From positions 858,967 to 922,966 of the forward strand of contig NZ_FNXY01000002.1 of assembly GCF_900108855.1 (NCBI RefSeq): DNA of 64,000 nucleotides, written 5' to 3'. The notes beneath the pieces are model-generated. The model was not told the origin of the DNA and ran no database searches. It saw only the letters and a list, made by a program, of their open reading frames with translations. Position 1 is the stretch's first letter, and each line of letters opens with the position of its first letter. This document shows positions 34,380 to 43,386 of this stretch, piece by piece. The stretch is from Dyadobacter koreensis (lineage in GTDB: Bacteria; Bacteroidota; Bacteroidia; Cytophagales; Spirosomataceae). The translations under genes were made by a program, and so were the position numbers.

Positions 34380-35564
34380 ATGAAAGAGGAAGTTTTTATT
34401 ATTGCCGCAGCTCGTACGCCGATTGGGAGTTTTGGCGGAATGTTGTCGACAACTCATGCCGCAAAATTGGGGGCTGCTGCTATGAAAGGAGCAGTTGAAA
34501 GGGCCCGAATAGATCCCGGATCAGTTCAGGAAGTTTACATGGGAAATGTGATTTCCTCAAACCTGGGGCAGGCGCCCGCGCGTCAGGCCGCTATTTTTGC
34601 CGGTTTATCTCCGGATGTTATCTGTACAACCGTAAATAAAGTTTGTGCCTCAGGCATGAAAGCGATAGTTTTAGGTGCTCAGGCTATCCAGCTTGGCGAT
34701 GCGGACATTGTAGTAGCCGGTGGAATGGAAAATATGTCCCAAATTCCTTATTATTTACCGAAAGCCAGAAATGGTTACGGATATGGGAATGGGGAAATTG
34801 TAGATGGACTTACGAAAGACGGACTTGTTGATGCATATGACCAAAGTGCAATGGGACTTTGCGGAGACAAGACGGCGTCGAAATATGACATTACTCGCGA
34901 GCAACAGGATGATTTTGCAATTCGCTCCTATAAATTAAGCGCTGAATCCAGCGAACGTGGCTATTTTAAAAACGAGATTGTTCCGGTTGAAATTCTTTCT
35001 CCAAAAGGCGGCGCATCGACTTTTATGCATGAGGACGAGGAATTCAAACGAGTTAAATTTGAAAAAATCCCTTCCTTAAAACCGGCTTTTTCATCCGATG
35101 GAACAGTTACTGCAGCAAATGCATCTACCATTAATGATGGAGGCGCAGCCGTGGTCTTAGCTGGTAGGGGGGCCGTTGAGAAGCAAGGTCTGAAGCCCGT
35201 CGCTAGAATTGTAGCTTATGCCGATGCTGAACAAGATCCCGCCTGGTTTACGACCACCCCGGTTTTAGCAACACAAAAAGTACTGGAAAAAGCTGGACTC
35301 GAATTATCCGATATCGATTATTTTGAGGTCAACGAAGCCTTTGCAGTAGTTGCTCTTTATTATATTAAAGAACTTCAACTGGATCCGGAGAAAGTAAATG
35401 TTTTTGGGGGTGCGGTATCACTGGGGCATCCGCTAGGGGCGTCCGGTGCCAGAATTGTGACGACTTTGTTATCTGTTCTGGAACAAAAAAATGGGAGATA
35501 CGGCCTTGCTGCGATCTGTAATGGTGGTGGCGGAGCTTCCGCGATTATCGTGGAAAGAATTTAA
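34380..35564 (+). CDS. Acetyl-CoA C-acetyltransferase (thiolase)
   Basis: 394 residues, typical length for biosynthetic or degradative thiolase II. Catalytic residues are Cys89 (NKVCASGMKA), His350 (GHPLGASGAR) and Cys380 (AICNGGGGAS). It condenses two acetyl-CoA to acetoacetyl-CoA or cleaves 3-ketoacyl-CoA. It stands alone downstream of the MHS transporter and ends in a terminator, so its pathway (ketone-body, branched-chain or mevalonate-type) is not fixed by context. Confidence 0.95.
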   Translation: MKEEVFIIAAARTPIGSFGGMLSTTHAAKLGAAAMKGAVERARIDPGSVQEVYMGNVISSNLGQAPARQAAIFAGLSPDVICTTVNKVCASGMKAIVLGAQAIQLGDADIVVAGGMENMSQIPYYLPKARNGYGYGNGEIVDGLTKDGLVDAYDQSAMGLCGDKTASKYDITREQQDDFAIRSYKLSAESSERGYFKNEIVPVEILSPKGGASTFMHEDEEFKRVKFEKIPSLKPAFSSDGTVTAANASTINDGGAAVVLAGRGAVEKQGLKPVARIVAYADAEQDPAWFTTTPVLATQKVLEKAGLELSDIDYFEVNEAFAVVALYYIKELQLDPEKVNVFGGAVSLGHPLGASGARIVTTLLSVLEQKNGRYGLAAICNGGGGASAIIVERI

Positions 35565-35589
35565 AATCCATCGATTTCTGTAAAAGTAG

Positions 35590-35635
35590 AAAACCTAAAA
35601 CTTCGATTCTTGAAATCTGTGTTTTAGGTTTTTTT
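35590..35635 (+). terminator. Intrinsic terminator of the thiolase gene
   Basis: AAAACCTAAAAC (35590-35601) pairs with GTTTTAGGTTTT (35621-35632), 12 bp, running into a seven-T tract. Confidence 0.85.
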
Positions 35636-35655
35636 AAGATTTATATCTAACTAAT

Positions 35656-36255
35656 TTATCGGATCAATACCTTTAACCGGTTGTAAAAACCCGTGCTTTT
35701 AAAAGTAAAGGTTTTATGCAAGATGTAATTACTTATAAAACTGAATCCCATCCCGACGATGTAACATGCCATTTCATTTACGTTAACATATTTTTTCGAC
35801 CACGGCAGCAAGAAATTGTATTGCTCGAAGTAGTTGTCCGAAACATAATAGGCTGCAGTTGAAAAGATGTAGGTAACAAAACCGGAAAAAACGGCAACCA
35901 TAAGAAACTTAACCATTTCTCTTCTAGTCTGGTTGGTTTTTCTGGCATTAAATGCAAATAATTTAGTCAGTGCAAAACCCACTATAAATGAAGCTGCATA
36001 GGCCGGTAAAATAGATTCCTGGAAAGTTAGTCCAAACCAATCTTTGAATAAACTGCTGCAAAGCAACTGAACAACTGCCCCTGTTCCGGCTACAAGAAAA
36101 TACGCAATTAAGTCTTTGGAATTAAAGATTTTACTCTTTGTCTTGTCAACCACCGGGCAAATTTTTAGTTTATAATAAAGGAAATATGGGTCAATATTAG
36201 AAATAAATTGATCCTGAAACAAAAGCATAGCCATAATTTGATTAAAAGGAAACAT
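35656..36255 (-). CDS. GtrA-family membrane protein
   Basis: 199 residues with four hydrophobic segments in the last 150 residues. GtrA features are AYFLVAGTGAVVQLLCSSLF at the first helix, AYAASFIVGFALTKLFAFNAR at the second, and the C-terminal FISNYILHKTFTFKS. GtrA proteins are implicated in flipping polyprenyl-linked sugars for cell-surface polysaccharide. The first 45 residues precede the domain; later ATG codons (MAMLL) could be the true start. No glycan genes adjoin it. Confidence 0.85.
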   Translation of the reverse strand: MFPFNQIMAMLLFQDQFISNIDPYFLYYKLKICPVVDKTKSKIFNSKDLIAYFLVAGTGAVVQLLCSSLFKDWFGLTFQESILPAYAASFIVGFALTKLFAFNARKTNQTRREMVKFLMVAVFSGFVTYIFSTAAYYVSDNYFEQYNFLLPWSKKYVNVNEMACYIVGMGFSFISNYILHKTFTFKSTGFYNRLKVLIR

Positions 36256-36429
36256 TTAATACCTTAAATCTGACAAGGAATTAAGTGACCTAAATTAAAC
36301 TTAATCGTCTAAGAAAATATTCAGTTGGTGGAGGCATTGGCCCGGTTTTAATTATATATTATTAGTGCAGCTTTGCCAGTAAAGCCTACTTGTGAGTAAC
36401 CCAATTTTTAATAAAATTCATACACGTTT

Positions 36430-36942
36430 ATGAAAAGATCTCTTTTACTTTTTGCATTTATTTTTTCTTTTTCAATTGCTAATGCCCAGCCGGAAAAATG
36501 GGCGCTTGGTTTTAAATTAGGTGAGCCTGTGGGCGTTGTTCTTCGTAAATATGGAGATAGAAATGCACTTGACATTACCGTAGGGACTTATACCGGATTG
36601 TTAAAAAATAAGGATACCTATCGAGAGGGTGAATATGCGGATATCGGTTTTATGCTGAATGGGACCTATTTGTGGTTTGTACCAATGTTCAACGAAAGAA
36701 TGCTGGCCTATGGCGGCGTGGGTGTGCAAATCAATTCGCGTAGATATTATCCAAATCCCAGAATCAGAGAGGTTCACACCAATAACATTTCTACCGGACC
36801 GTCATTCACTGGTGGGCTGGAGTTTTTCTTTGCCCAAAAACCAACATCTTTCTTCATTGAAGGTGGAGGTTATATTGAGTTGCTTCCAAAAGTTTTCTAT
36901 TTCAATCCTAACCTCAGTTTAGGATTAAGACATAATTTTTAA
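36430..36942 (+). CDS. Exported outer-membrane beta-barrel-like protein
   Basis: 170 residues with a signal peptide ending near IANA-QP. The mature part alternates short beta strands with glycine and aromatic residues and ends in LSLGLRHNF, a C-terminal aromatic as in outer-membrane barrels. Eight strands are plausible. No family with a known function is recognised. Eleven bases later begins a lipoprotein gene in the same direction, so the two may be an operon. Confidence 0.65.
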   Translation: MKRSLLLFAFIFSFSIANAQPEKWALGFKLGEPVGVVLRKYGDRNALDITVGTYTGLLKNKDTYREGEYADIGFMLNGTYLWFVPMFNERMLAYGGVGVQINSRRYYPNPRIREVHTNNISTGPSFTGGLEFFFAQKPTSFFIEGGGYIELLPKVFYFNPNLSLGLRHNF

Positions 36943-36953
36943 TTCCAATCACT

Positions 36954-37496
36954 ATGCGCCGGATATCTATTTTTATCATACTAATTCTCGCTGCGTTTGT
37001 GAACTTTTCCTGCGCTAACCTCAAAAGCAGTTTGAGCAAGTCGGATGGGGCGGATTATTCCAGCAGGCGATCCTATGCCAGCGCTTCAAGAGATTCGGTG
37101 ACTGCTGTTAAAACTTCGAATTCGTATAACACAGGAAGGACGGATGAAAGAAATATAAATTCCGAAATCAGGAATGACAGGAGAGAAATTGCCTCGCCGG
37201 CTACGGATCAAAATCTTAGTGTTCAATATGCTGAAATGGATAAGGTCGCAGACCGGATTATTTACGAGCTTGAAATAAACGAAAAGCAGAAAGAAAGTCT
37301 GCTCGACCGTTTTAAATCGGCATCTTCCGGTGACCGGGAAAATATTAATCAGGAATTAAATCGGCTTGACGGGAACCAGCTGACTTTGTATAAAGCGTAT
37401 GTTCGCATTTATAAAGATGGGAAATCGAATTGGCCAGCCGTCAGGAAAAGCGTTGAAGATACGCTTCTAAACCTTCGAGGAATCGGGAATAAATGA
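36954..37496 (+). CDS. Lipoprotein of unknown function
   Basis: 180 residues. Signal peptidase II site VNFSC at about residue 20, then a low-complexity Ser/Arg/Asn-rich region (about 25-85) and a C-terminal helical region (about 90-175, KVADRIIYELEINEKQKESLLD) that looks like a heptad-containing bundle. No known domain. It shares a convergent terminator with the gluconolactonase-like gene. Confidence 0.65.
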   Translation: MRRISIFIILILAAFVNFSCANLKSSLSKSDGADYSSRRSYASASRDSVTAVKTSNSYNTGRTDERNINSEIRNDRREIASPATDQNLSVQYAEMDKVADRIIYELEINEKQKESLLDRFKSASSGDRENINQELNRLDGNQLTLYKAYVRIYKDGKSNWPAVRKSVEDTLLNLRGIGNK

Positions 37497-37538
37497 AAAA
37501 TGCCTGCTTCAGATTGATTGAAGCAGACATTTTTTTAC
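37495..37538. terminator. Bidirectional terminator
   Basis: TGCCTGCTTCA and TGAAGCAGACA form an 11-base stem with one mismatch, flanked by A-rich sequence on the left and a T-run on the right, between two convergent genes. Confidence 0.8.
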
Positions 37539-38554
37539 CAGTTCGCGCCTTTTGTACTGGTTTTTATTCTGCATAAATATCCATCGACAGTCATATAGAG
37601 CATGGATCCGTCGTTTCCCCATGCGCAGTTTGATGCAATTTCAAGCGTTTCAATCTTGCCTAATAATTTTCCATCCGGTGAAATAATTAAAATACCGCCG
37701 GGTCCGGATGTCCAAATATTTCCTTCAATATCTAATTTAAATCCGTCAGGTAATCCTGTCAGTCCGGTTTTGCTCATTGGAGTTGCGTCGTATAACATTT
37801 TTCCTTTTCCAACTGAGCCATCAGCTTGAAGAGGATAAGCCATTAAAATAGCTTTCTCAGGATCCGATTGGCTTACATACAATGTTTTACCATCCGGAGA
37901 AAATGAGAGTCCGTTCGGTCTGGACAAGTCGCGAATTACCAGTTTAGTCTCGCCCTTAGGCGTGATTTGATACACTCCGAAATAAGGAATTTCTCTGGTC
38001 GGGTCATTTTCATGTTTTGCCAATCCGTAGGGTGGATCGGTGAAATAGTAACTTCCGTTCGTTGGATGTTCAACAATGTCATTAGGACTATTGAAACGTT
38101 TGCCTTCAAAATTATCTGAAAGCGTAATTTTTCCGGCATTTGATAAGGGCATAGCCGAAATCCTTCTGTCGCCATGTTCACAGGAAATCAGTCTTCCTTT
38201 CTTATCGATTATCAAACCGTTGCTCCCAGGTTCGTTGCTATATTCTCCTAAACCCGTAAAACCGGATGGTTTTAAAAAAACGGAGAGCTCATTTTTTTCA
38301 TCCCATTTATAAACAGTATTTTTTGGAACGTCAGAAAATAAAAGATAACCGCCGTTTTTTACCCAAACCGGACCTTCACACCAGTCAAAACCCATGGCTA
38401 ACACTTCCAGTTTTGAATTTTTCGGCAGAAGTTTTTCAAGCTTGGGATCATTGTAGGTCACCTTTCCCAAAGTTGGATAGTTCTTTTGAGCGAAGGCAGG
38501 GATGGCTATTATTGATGAAAATAAAAGTAAGGATTTGAAAATATATTTTTTCAT
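37535..38554 (-). CDS. Exported SMP-30/gluconolactonase-like protein
   Basis: 339 residues from the ATG at 38554 (MKKYIFKSLLLF, a good signal peptide ending near PAFA-QK); two ATGs further upstream would displace the signal. SMP-30/gluconolactonase propeller motifs include WCEGPVWVKNGGYLLFSDVP, SNEPGSNGLIIDKKGRLISC, FNSPNDIVEHPTNGSYYFTD and DLSRPNGLSFSPDGKTLYVS. These calcium-dependent enzymes open aldonolactones. With the exported YbhE-type lactonase at 29866 this gives two periplasmic lactonases in the window. Confidence 0.87.
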   Translation of the reverse strand: MKKYIFKSLLLFSSIIAIPAFAQKNYPTLGKVTYNDPKLEKLLPKNSKLEVLAMGFDWCEGPVWVKNGGYLLFSDVPKNTVYKWDEKNELSVFLKPSGFTGLGEYSNEPGSNGLIIDKKGRLISCEHGDRRISAMPLSNAGKITLSDNFEGKRFNSPNDIVEHPTNGSYYFTDPPYGLAKHENDPTREIPYFGVYQITPKGETKLVIRDLSRPNGLSFSPDGKTLYVSQSDPEKAILMAYPLQADGSVGKGKMLYDATPMSKTGLTGLPDGFKLDIEGNIWTSGPGGILIISPDGKLLGKIETLEIASNCAWGNDGSMLYMTVDGYLCRIKTSTKGANW

Positions 38555-38624
38555 ATGCAGGAAATAGCTTTTCATAGATGCTGATATAAAGAAGTACATC
38601 CCCCCTTAACTACTGTAACAAGAT

Positions 38625-40145
38625 TTAATCCGGTAATTGTATCGCTGATTTAGATAAAATGATACTGCAAAAAGGAGCGAGCTCAACACTGTCTCCAATC
38701 TCGGGAATTTCGCTGCATGTTGAAAAAAGTACATTCCTGAAATCTTTTTTACTTGGAGGCAGCCCGATATTTTTCACATGTTCATTCAAATTATGAATAA
38801 TTAAAACCGGAGAAGTTTCGTGGGTACGGATGTAGGCGATAATCTCATCATCCAGCGACTCGACTTCTTCCAGATTTGGATTCACAATTTGGGCCAGAGC
38901 CGGCGAATGTTTCCTGACGGCAATTAATTTTTTATAATGATTGAATATCGAGTTACTGTCTTTTTCTTGTTTCACAAGCGGGATAACTGTTTTTAAGGTA
39001 GAAAACTCTGCGTGAAGCCAGTTTGTTTTTTGGGGATCATCCGCCAGATCCGACCAAAGGAATGGCTCGCGAATATATGGATCTGGCTTTGTGCCCAACA
39101 TGCCAATCTCTTCTCCGTAGTAAATATAAGGCTGTCCCGGCAACGTCAGAAGCAGACAAGCTGCCAGTTTTATTTTTTCAAGGTGATTTGCTACAACACT
39201 GCCGATTCTGTCCTGATCGTGGTTCGTAAGCATAATGGCATCAATGAATTCTGGATTATGAGGCCGGAATTGTTCATAACTATTAAGCAATTGCTGAACG
39301 ATGTTTTCATCTTTTCCCTGAATCACAATTCGCTGTAAGGCAAAACTCAGATCAAAGTGAAATGTTGCATTTAAGTTTTCGAGATAGGGGGCGACTTCCC
39401 AGGTTTCCGCCCAAACCTCGGCAACGGTAAAAGAACCAGGTTTGACTTTTTGAACCACATCATTAAAGAATTTCCAGAATTCGTGATTTTTTTCTTTTTC
39501 CCAAATCGGATAGATATGCCGTGCAGCGTCCAGTCTGAAACCGTCTATGCCGACTTCTGTTAGCCAAAAAGTTATAATTTTTTCAAGTTCACCTTTTAAT
39601 ACGTCCGAGCTGTAATTGAGGTCCGGCATGCCTTTCCAGAAAAGGCCGTAGTATTTTTCCGGATCGCCTTCCACAATATGCCATGGATAAACTTCATCTG
39701 AATCATCGGATGTTTGCCTTTCTGCCAGACCAAGCTCCTCAATTTTCTCTGGCGATAGCCACCAGTAAAAATTCCGGTAAGGATTATCTTTTCCTTTACT
39801 TGCTTCCACAAACCATGGATGATCGGTGCTGCTATGATTGACAATCAGATCGAGGTAAACCACCATATTTCGTTTGTGTGCTTCGGATAATAACCGTTTG
39901 AAATCTTCCATCGTCCCAAATTCCGGTTCTATTCCAAGATAGTCGACAGGATCATATTTGTGATAGCTTGGCGCCGGATGAATCGGTGTCAGCCAGATAC
40001 CTTCGATGCCAAGTTCCGCGAGATAGTCAAGTTTCGAGATTATCCCATTGATATCACCAACGCCATCCCCATTCGAATCGCAAAACGAGCGGACGAATAT
40101 TTCATAACAAACATGGGGAATAAATTTGGGAAGAGCCGGTTGCAT
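38625..40145 (-). CDS. GH13 alpha-amylase-family glycoside hydrolase
   Basis: 506 residues from the ATG at 40145, six bases after the maf stop; the longer frame inside maf is not conserved. The four GH13 regions are visible: DLIVNHSSTDHPWF, GFRLDAARHI (nucleophile Asp about 205), VAEVWAE (acid/base Glu about 242) and TNHDQDR (Asp about 309). No signal peptide, so it acts in the cytoplasm on malto-oligosaccharides. HPAPSYHKYDPVDYLGIEPEFG is typical of alpha-glucosidase/oligosaccharide types. It is translationally coupled with maf. Confidence 0.92.
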   Translation of the reverse strand: MQPALPKFIPHVCYEIFVRSFCDSNGDGVGDINGIISKLDYLAELGIEGIWLTPIHPAPSYHKYDPVDYLGIEPEFGTMEDFKRLLSEAHKRNMVVYLDLIVNHSSTDHPWFVEASKGKDNPYRNFYWWLSPEKIEELGLAERQTSDDSDEVYPWHIVEGDPEKYYGLFWKGMPDLNYSSDVLKGELEKIITFWLTEVGIDGFRLDAARHIYPIWEKEKNHEFWKFFNDVVQKVKPGSFTVAEVWAETWEVAPYLENLNATFHFDLSFALQRIVIQGKDENIVQQLLNSYEQFRPHNPEFIDAIMLTNHDQDRIGSVVANHLEKIKLAACLLLTLPGQPYIYYGEEIGMLGTKPDPYIREPFLWSDLADDPQKTNWLHAEFSTLKTVIPLVKQEKDSNSIFNHYKKLIAVRKHSPALAQIVNPNLEEVESLDDEIIAYIRTHETSPVLIIHNLNEHVKNIGLPPSKKDFRNVLFSTCSEIPEIGDSVELAPFCSIILSKSAIQLPD

Positions 40146-40150
40146 CAGAT

Positions 40151-40729
40151 TTATTGGATAATAAAAGGCTTCAAAAGCTGATAGACAATGTGAACAGGCA
40201 GTCCCATGATGGTATAAAATGAACCTTCGATCCGTTCGATGCCCACCATGCCGATCCACTCCTGAATACCATAACCACCAGCCTTATCGAACGGTTTATA
40301 ACGTTCAATATAAAGGTTTATTTCTCTTTTTTCCAGTAAGCGGAAAGTTACTTTCGCCGTATCTGAAACGGTATAAATACTGTCATCTGCCAGTAAACTC
40401 ACCGCCGTAACTACTTCATGCGTTTTTCCGGAAAGCATATTGAGCATAGACAAAGCCTCTATGTGATCTTTCGGCTTGTTGAGAATAATATCATCAATAA
40501 TCACAACGGTGTCTGCCGTCAATATTAATTTATCGGTATGTAATGACCGGAACATTTCCGCTTTATGTGTGGAGATATAACCAGCGACTTCATTTGTGTG
40601 TATACTTTCCGGAAAACTTTCATCTGTGGGGATAACATCTACTGAAAAATCAAATCCTGTTTCCTCTAATAATTGTTTTCTGCGGGGGGAGTTGGAAGCG
40701 AGAATCAATGGTCTGGATAATTGAAACAT
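40151..40729 (-). CDS. maf: Maf-family nucleoside triphosphate pyrophosphatase
   Basis: 192 residues. Maf signatures: LASNSPRRKQLL at 10-21, LTADTVV near 70-76, the SGKTHEVVTAV segment, DKAGGYGIQEW and EGSFYTIMGLPV. These enzymes hydrolyse non-canonical or dTTP/UTP/CTP nucleotides to monophosphates. No signal, cytoplasmic. It is the first gene of a pair with the GH13 gene and is divergent from the MarR gene. Confidence 0.95.
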   Translation of the reverse strand: MFQLSRPLILASNSPRRKQLLEETGFDFSVDVIPTDESFPESIHTNEVAGYISTHKAEMFRSLHTDKLILTADTVVIIDDIILNKPKDHIEALSMLNMLSGKTHEVVTAVSLLADDSIYTVSDTAKVTFRLLEKREINLYIERYKPFDKAGGYGIQEWIGMVGIERIEGSFYTIMGLPVHIVYQLLKPFIIQ

Positions 40730-40906
40730 AAAAATTGCAATATTGTATTTTACTGTTAACTATTTAATTATAAGTTATTTGTGATAAGTTATTTGAATAT
40801 GTAAAAAATGTTTTTAAATATTTTTTACGAACCGGAACTTAATTCGACTGATTACATGTTTCAACATTATATGTATATACACGGTATTACATAATTGATT
40901 TAAGCT

Positions 40907-41359
40907 ATGTCTATTGAAACCGATATAAAACAGAAAAAATTTCGAAGCCCCTATCAGCGACTTGGCCTGAACCTGGTTTACACCAGCAACTGGATTCAAT
41001 ATCAGCAGATGGAGATCTTTCGGGAACATGATATCACCTCGCAGCAATTTAATGTTTTGCGGATCTTACGCGGGCAACATCCCAACCCGATCAAAGTTAG
41101 TGATATTGCTGAGCGTATGCTTGACAAAAATTCAAATACTTCCCGTTTGATCGACAAATTGTTGCTGAAAAAACTGGTGGATCGTAAATCTTGCCCCAAC
41201 GATCGTCGCGCTGTTGATGTGATCATTACTGAAACAGGTTTGGAACTTTTAAAAAGTCTCGATCCCGAAATTGAAGAATGGGAAAATACTTTGGCCAGGA
41301 TAACGCCTGAGGAAGCTGATATGATCAGCTCGTTACTGGATAAACTACGTAATTCTTAA
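40907..41359 (+). CDS. MarR-family transcriptional regulator
   Basis: 150 residues, winged helix with ITSQQFNVLRILRGQHPNPIKVSD (helix-turn-helix entry), RMLDKNSNTSRLIDKLLLKKL (recognition helix) and RKSCPNDRRAVDVIITETGL (wing). It is 42 bases upstream of a YceI gene, a pairing I know from many Bacteroidota, so it probably controls that gene and itself. The upstream region is AT-rich with partly palindromic ACATTATATGTATATACAC (about 40862-40880), a possible operator. Confidence 0.92.
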   Translation: MSIETDIKQKKFRSPYQRLGLNLVYTSNWIQYQQMEIFREHDITSQQFNVLRILRGQHPNPIKVSDIAERMLDKNSNTSRLIDKLLLKKLVDRKSCPNDRRAVDVIITETGLELLKSLDPEIEEWENTLARITPEEADMISSLLDKLRNS

Positions 41360-41401
41360 AACAACAATAATACAATAACAAACAATCAATTTAATTTAAT
41401 C

Positions 41402-42028
41402 ATGACTACAATGAATTCTTTGAAATCGTTTGCTGCTTCTGTTGCAGTTTCTTTGTTCGCTTTTACTGCTGTTAACGCGGCTGATGGAAAAGTTAAAGCT
41501 ACAAATCTTAAAGTTGATGCTTCTAAAAGTGAACTAGTTTGGACTGGTAAAAAAGTTACAGGTGAGCATACAGGCAAAATTGCCTTGAAAGAAGGTACTG
41601 TAACGATGGATGGTGCTAAATTAACAGGGGGTAAATTTGTTGCTGATCTTACAAGCATCACAAATACAGACCTTACAGATAAAGAATATAACGGAAAATT
41701 GATCGGACACTTGAAATCCGAAGATTTCTTCGGTGTTGAAAAACACCCAACTGCTACTTTCGTAGTTACAAAAGCTGTTGCAAAATCTGCTGGTACGTAT
41801 GATGTAACTGGTAACCTGACAATTAAAGGAATTACAAAACCTGTGACGTTCCCTGTTACTGTTAAACCTACTGCAACTGGTGCTGATATTACCGGCAAAT
41901 TGGTTGTTGACCGTTCGAAATACGATATTAAATACAACTCGAAATCTTTCTTTGATGCGGCCGCTCTTGGCGACAAAATGATCAATGACGATTTCACAAT
42001 TGACGTTAAGTTGGTTGCAGTTAAATAA
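41402..42028 (+). CDS. Exported YceI-family lipocalin-like protein
   Basis: 208 residues, signal peptide ending near VNA-AD; ATG at 41402 or three codons later. The domain starts VDASKSELVWTGKKVTGEH and includes the typical SEDFFGVEKHPTATFV and LTIKGITKPVTFPV. YceI proteins have a beta-barrel cavity that binds isoprenoid or other apolar ligands in the periplasm. Controlled, most likely, by the MarR regulator just upstream. A strong terminator follows. Confidence 0.92.
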   Translation: MTTMNSLKSFAASVAVSLFAFTAVNAADGKVKATNLKVDASKSELVWTGKKVTGEHTGKIALKEGTVTMDGAKLTGGKFVADLTSITNTDLTDKEYNGKLIGHLKSEDFFGVEKHPTATFVVTKAVAKSAGTYDVTGNLTIKGITKPVTFPVTVKPTATGADITGKLVVDRSKYDIKYNSKSFFDAAALGDKMINDDFTIDVKLVAVK

Positions 42029-42064
42029 TTGCTGTCCAAAAGAAAACTGAATAACCCTCTTTAA

Positions 42065-42106
42065 GAAAGCCTGCCGACGAATTGTCTGGCAGGCTTTCCC
42101 ATTTTT
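42065..42106 (+). terminator. Intrinsic terminator of the yceI gene
   Basis: GAAAGCCTGCC (42065-42075) and GGCAGGCTTTC (42088-42098) form a perfect 11-bp stem followed by CCATTTTTATT. Confidence 0.88.
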
Positions 42107-42118
42107 ATTCAGAAGATA

Positions 42119-42565
42119 TTAATTCCATTCTCTGTAAACGGGGAAATCATCCAGGAACTTTATAGCTCCATCCTGAGCTTTGAAACAATAGTGGTTCATA
42201 CCGTTGGTCACGGCAAGATATGTTGGTTGCAATGTAAAATTGTAACGGCTGATCTGCGCAAAAGTATTTTCAGTAACGGGGATGAAGGGCGCCTTGCATT
42301 CCACCAACAGAAAGGGAAGGCTGTCTTTTGAGAGGATCATGATATCTGTTCGCTTAGCAAGCGTATGGTAACGCATGCCTGTTTCAATAGCAAAAAGCGA
42401 CTTGGGATATCCGTATTGGTTTATTAACAAATGAATAAAATGTTGACGAACCCATTCCTCAGGCGTTAAGGATACAAATTTTCTTCGTATAATGTCAAAA
42501 ATATGAGGTTTGCCGTTCACTTCTTTAACTTTATATTCGAAAACGGGCAGATTTAATGATTCCAT
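42119..42565 (-). CDS. Orphan HsdR N-terminal-type PD-(D/E)xK nuclease domain protein
   Basis: 148 residues matching the HSDR_N domain found at the start of type I restriction subunits. The PD-(D/E)xK core is RTDIMILSKDSLPFLLVECKAP, split as Asp in RTDIMIL and Glu-Cys-Lys in VECKAP. Preceding YGYPKSLFAIETGM and PEEWVRQHFIHLLI are also family features. There is no helicase/translocase domain and no hsdM or hsdS nearby, so it is not a working type I enzyme. Small stand-alone versions are widespread in this phylum; function unknown. Confidence 0.8.
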   Translation of the reverse strand: MESLNLPVFEYKVKEVNGKPHIFDIIRRKFVSLTPEEWVRQHFIHLLINQYGYPKSLFAIETGMRYHTLAKRTDIMILSKDSLPFLLVECKAPFIPVTENTFAQISRYNFTLQPTYLAVTNGMNHYCFKAQDGAIKFLDDFPVYREWN

Positions 42566-42612
42566 AGGCGAAGATAATCATCACATTCACCTAAGCCAAC
42601 AGACATAAGAAA

Positions 42613-43386
42613 ATGATGACTACAAAAGAACAAATCGTAGAAAACTGGCTTCCACGTTACACCGGTACGCCCGTGGAAGAATTCGGAAGTTATATATTGC
42701 TTACCAATTTTTTTAATTACGTAACCATGTTCGCCGAAAAGTTCGGGGTTGAAGTTAGAGGGCATGGAAGGGCGATGCAGACTGCTACGGCTAACGATAT
42801 TACGATTATTAACTTCGGAATGGGAAGTCCGATGGCGGCAACGGTGATGGATTTGTTATCGGCGATCAGTCCGAAAGCGGTGCTTTTTCTAGGGAAATGC
42901 GGAGGTCTCAAAAAGACGCAGGTGGGTGATTTAATACTTCCGATTGCAGCAATCCGCGGAGAAGGAACAAGTGATGATTACATGCCAAGCGAAATTCCTG
43001 CGCTGCCATCGTTCCGTCTTCAAAGCACGGTTTCAGCCAGTATTGCAAAACATAAACTCGACTATTGGACTGGAACTGTTTACACCACCAACCGCAGAAT
43101 CTGGGAACACGACGATTCATTTAAGGAATATCTTCGCGAAATCCGGGCTATGGCAATCGATATGGAAACGGCCACAATCTTTATTGTTGGTTTTGCCAAT
43201 TCAATTCCGCATGGTGCTCTGCTGCTTGTTTCAGATAATCCGATGGTTCCGGAAGGCGTGAAAACAGAAGAAAGCGATAAGAAAGTAACGGCGGATTATG
43301 TGACAACCCATCTTGAAATTGGAATTGAAGCATTAACCGAACTTGCCCGATCAGGCGAATCTGTTAAACATTTGCGGTTTGAATAA
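42613..43386 (+). CDS. amn: AMP nucleosidase
   Basis: 257 residues, the short form without the N-terminal regulatory domain of E. coli Amn. Nucleoside phosphorylase/hydrolase fold: FGMGSPMAATVMDLL, FLGKCGGLKKTQVGD and the MAIDMETATIF active-site segment with the ribose-binding Glu. It would split AMP into adenine and ribose 5-phosphate, cytoplasmic. The last 36 bases overlap the 3' end of the convergent GH140 gene. Divergent from the HsdR_N-like gene with a 47-base gap. Confidence 0.9.
   Translation: MMTTKEQIVENWLPRYTGTPVEEFGSYILLTNFFNYVTMFAEKFGVEVRGHGRAMQTATANDITIINFGMGSPMAATVMDLLSAISPKAVLFLGKCGGLKKTQVGDLILPIAAIRGEGTSDDYMPSEIPALPSFRLQSTVSASIAKHKLDYWTGTVYTTNRRIWEHDDSFKEYLREIRAMAIDMETATIFIVGFANSIPHGALLLVSDNPMVPEGVKTEESDKKVTADYVTTHLEIGIEALTELARSGESVKHLRFE

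Noticed and set aside
41386..42039. 217-residue minus-strand frame
   Set aside because: Complete mirror of the YceI gene; the plus strand has signal peptide and family motifs.
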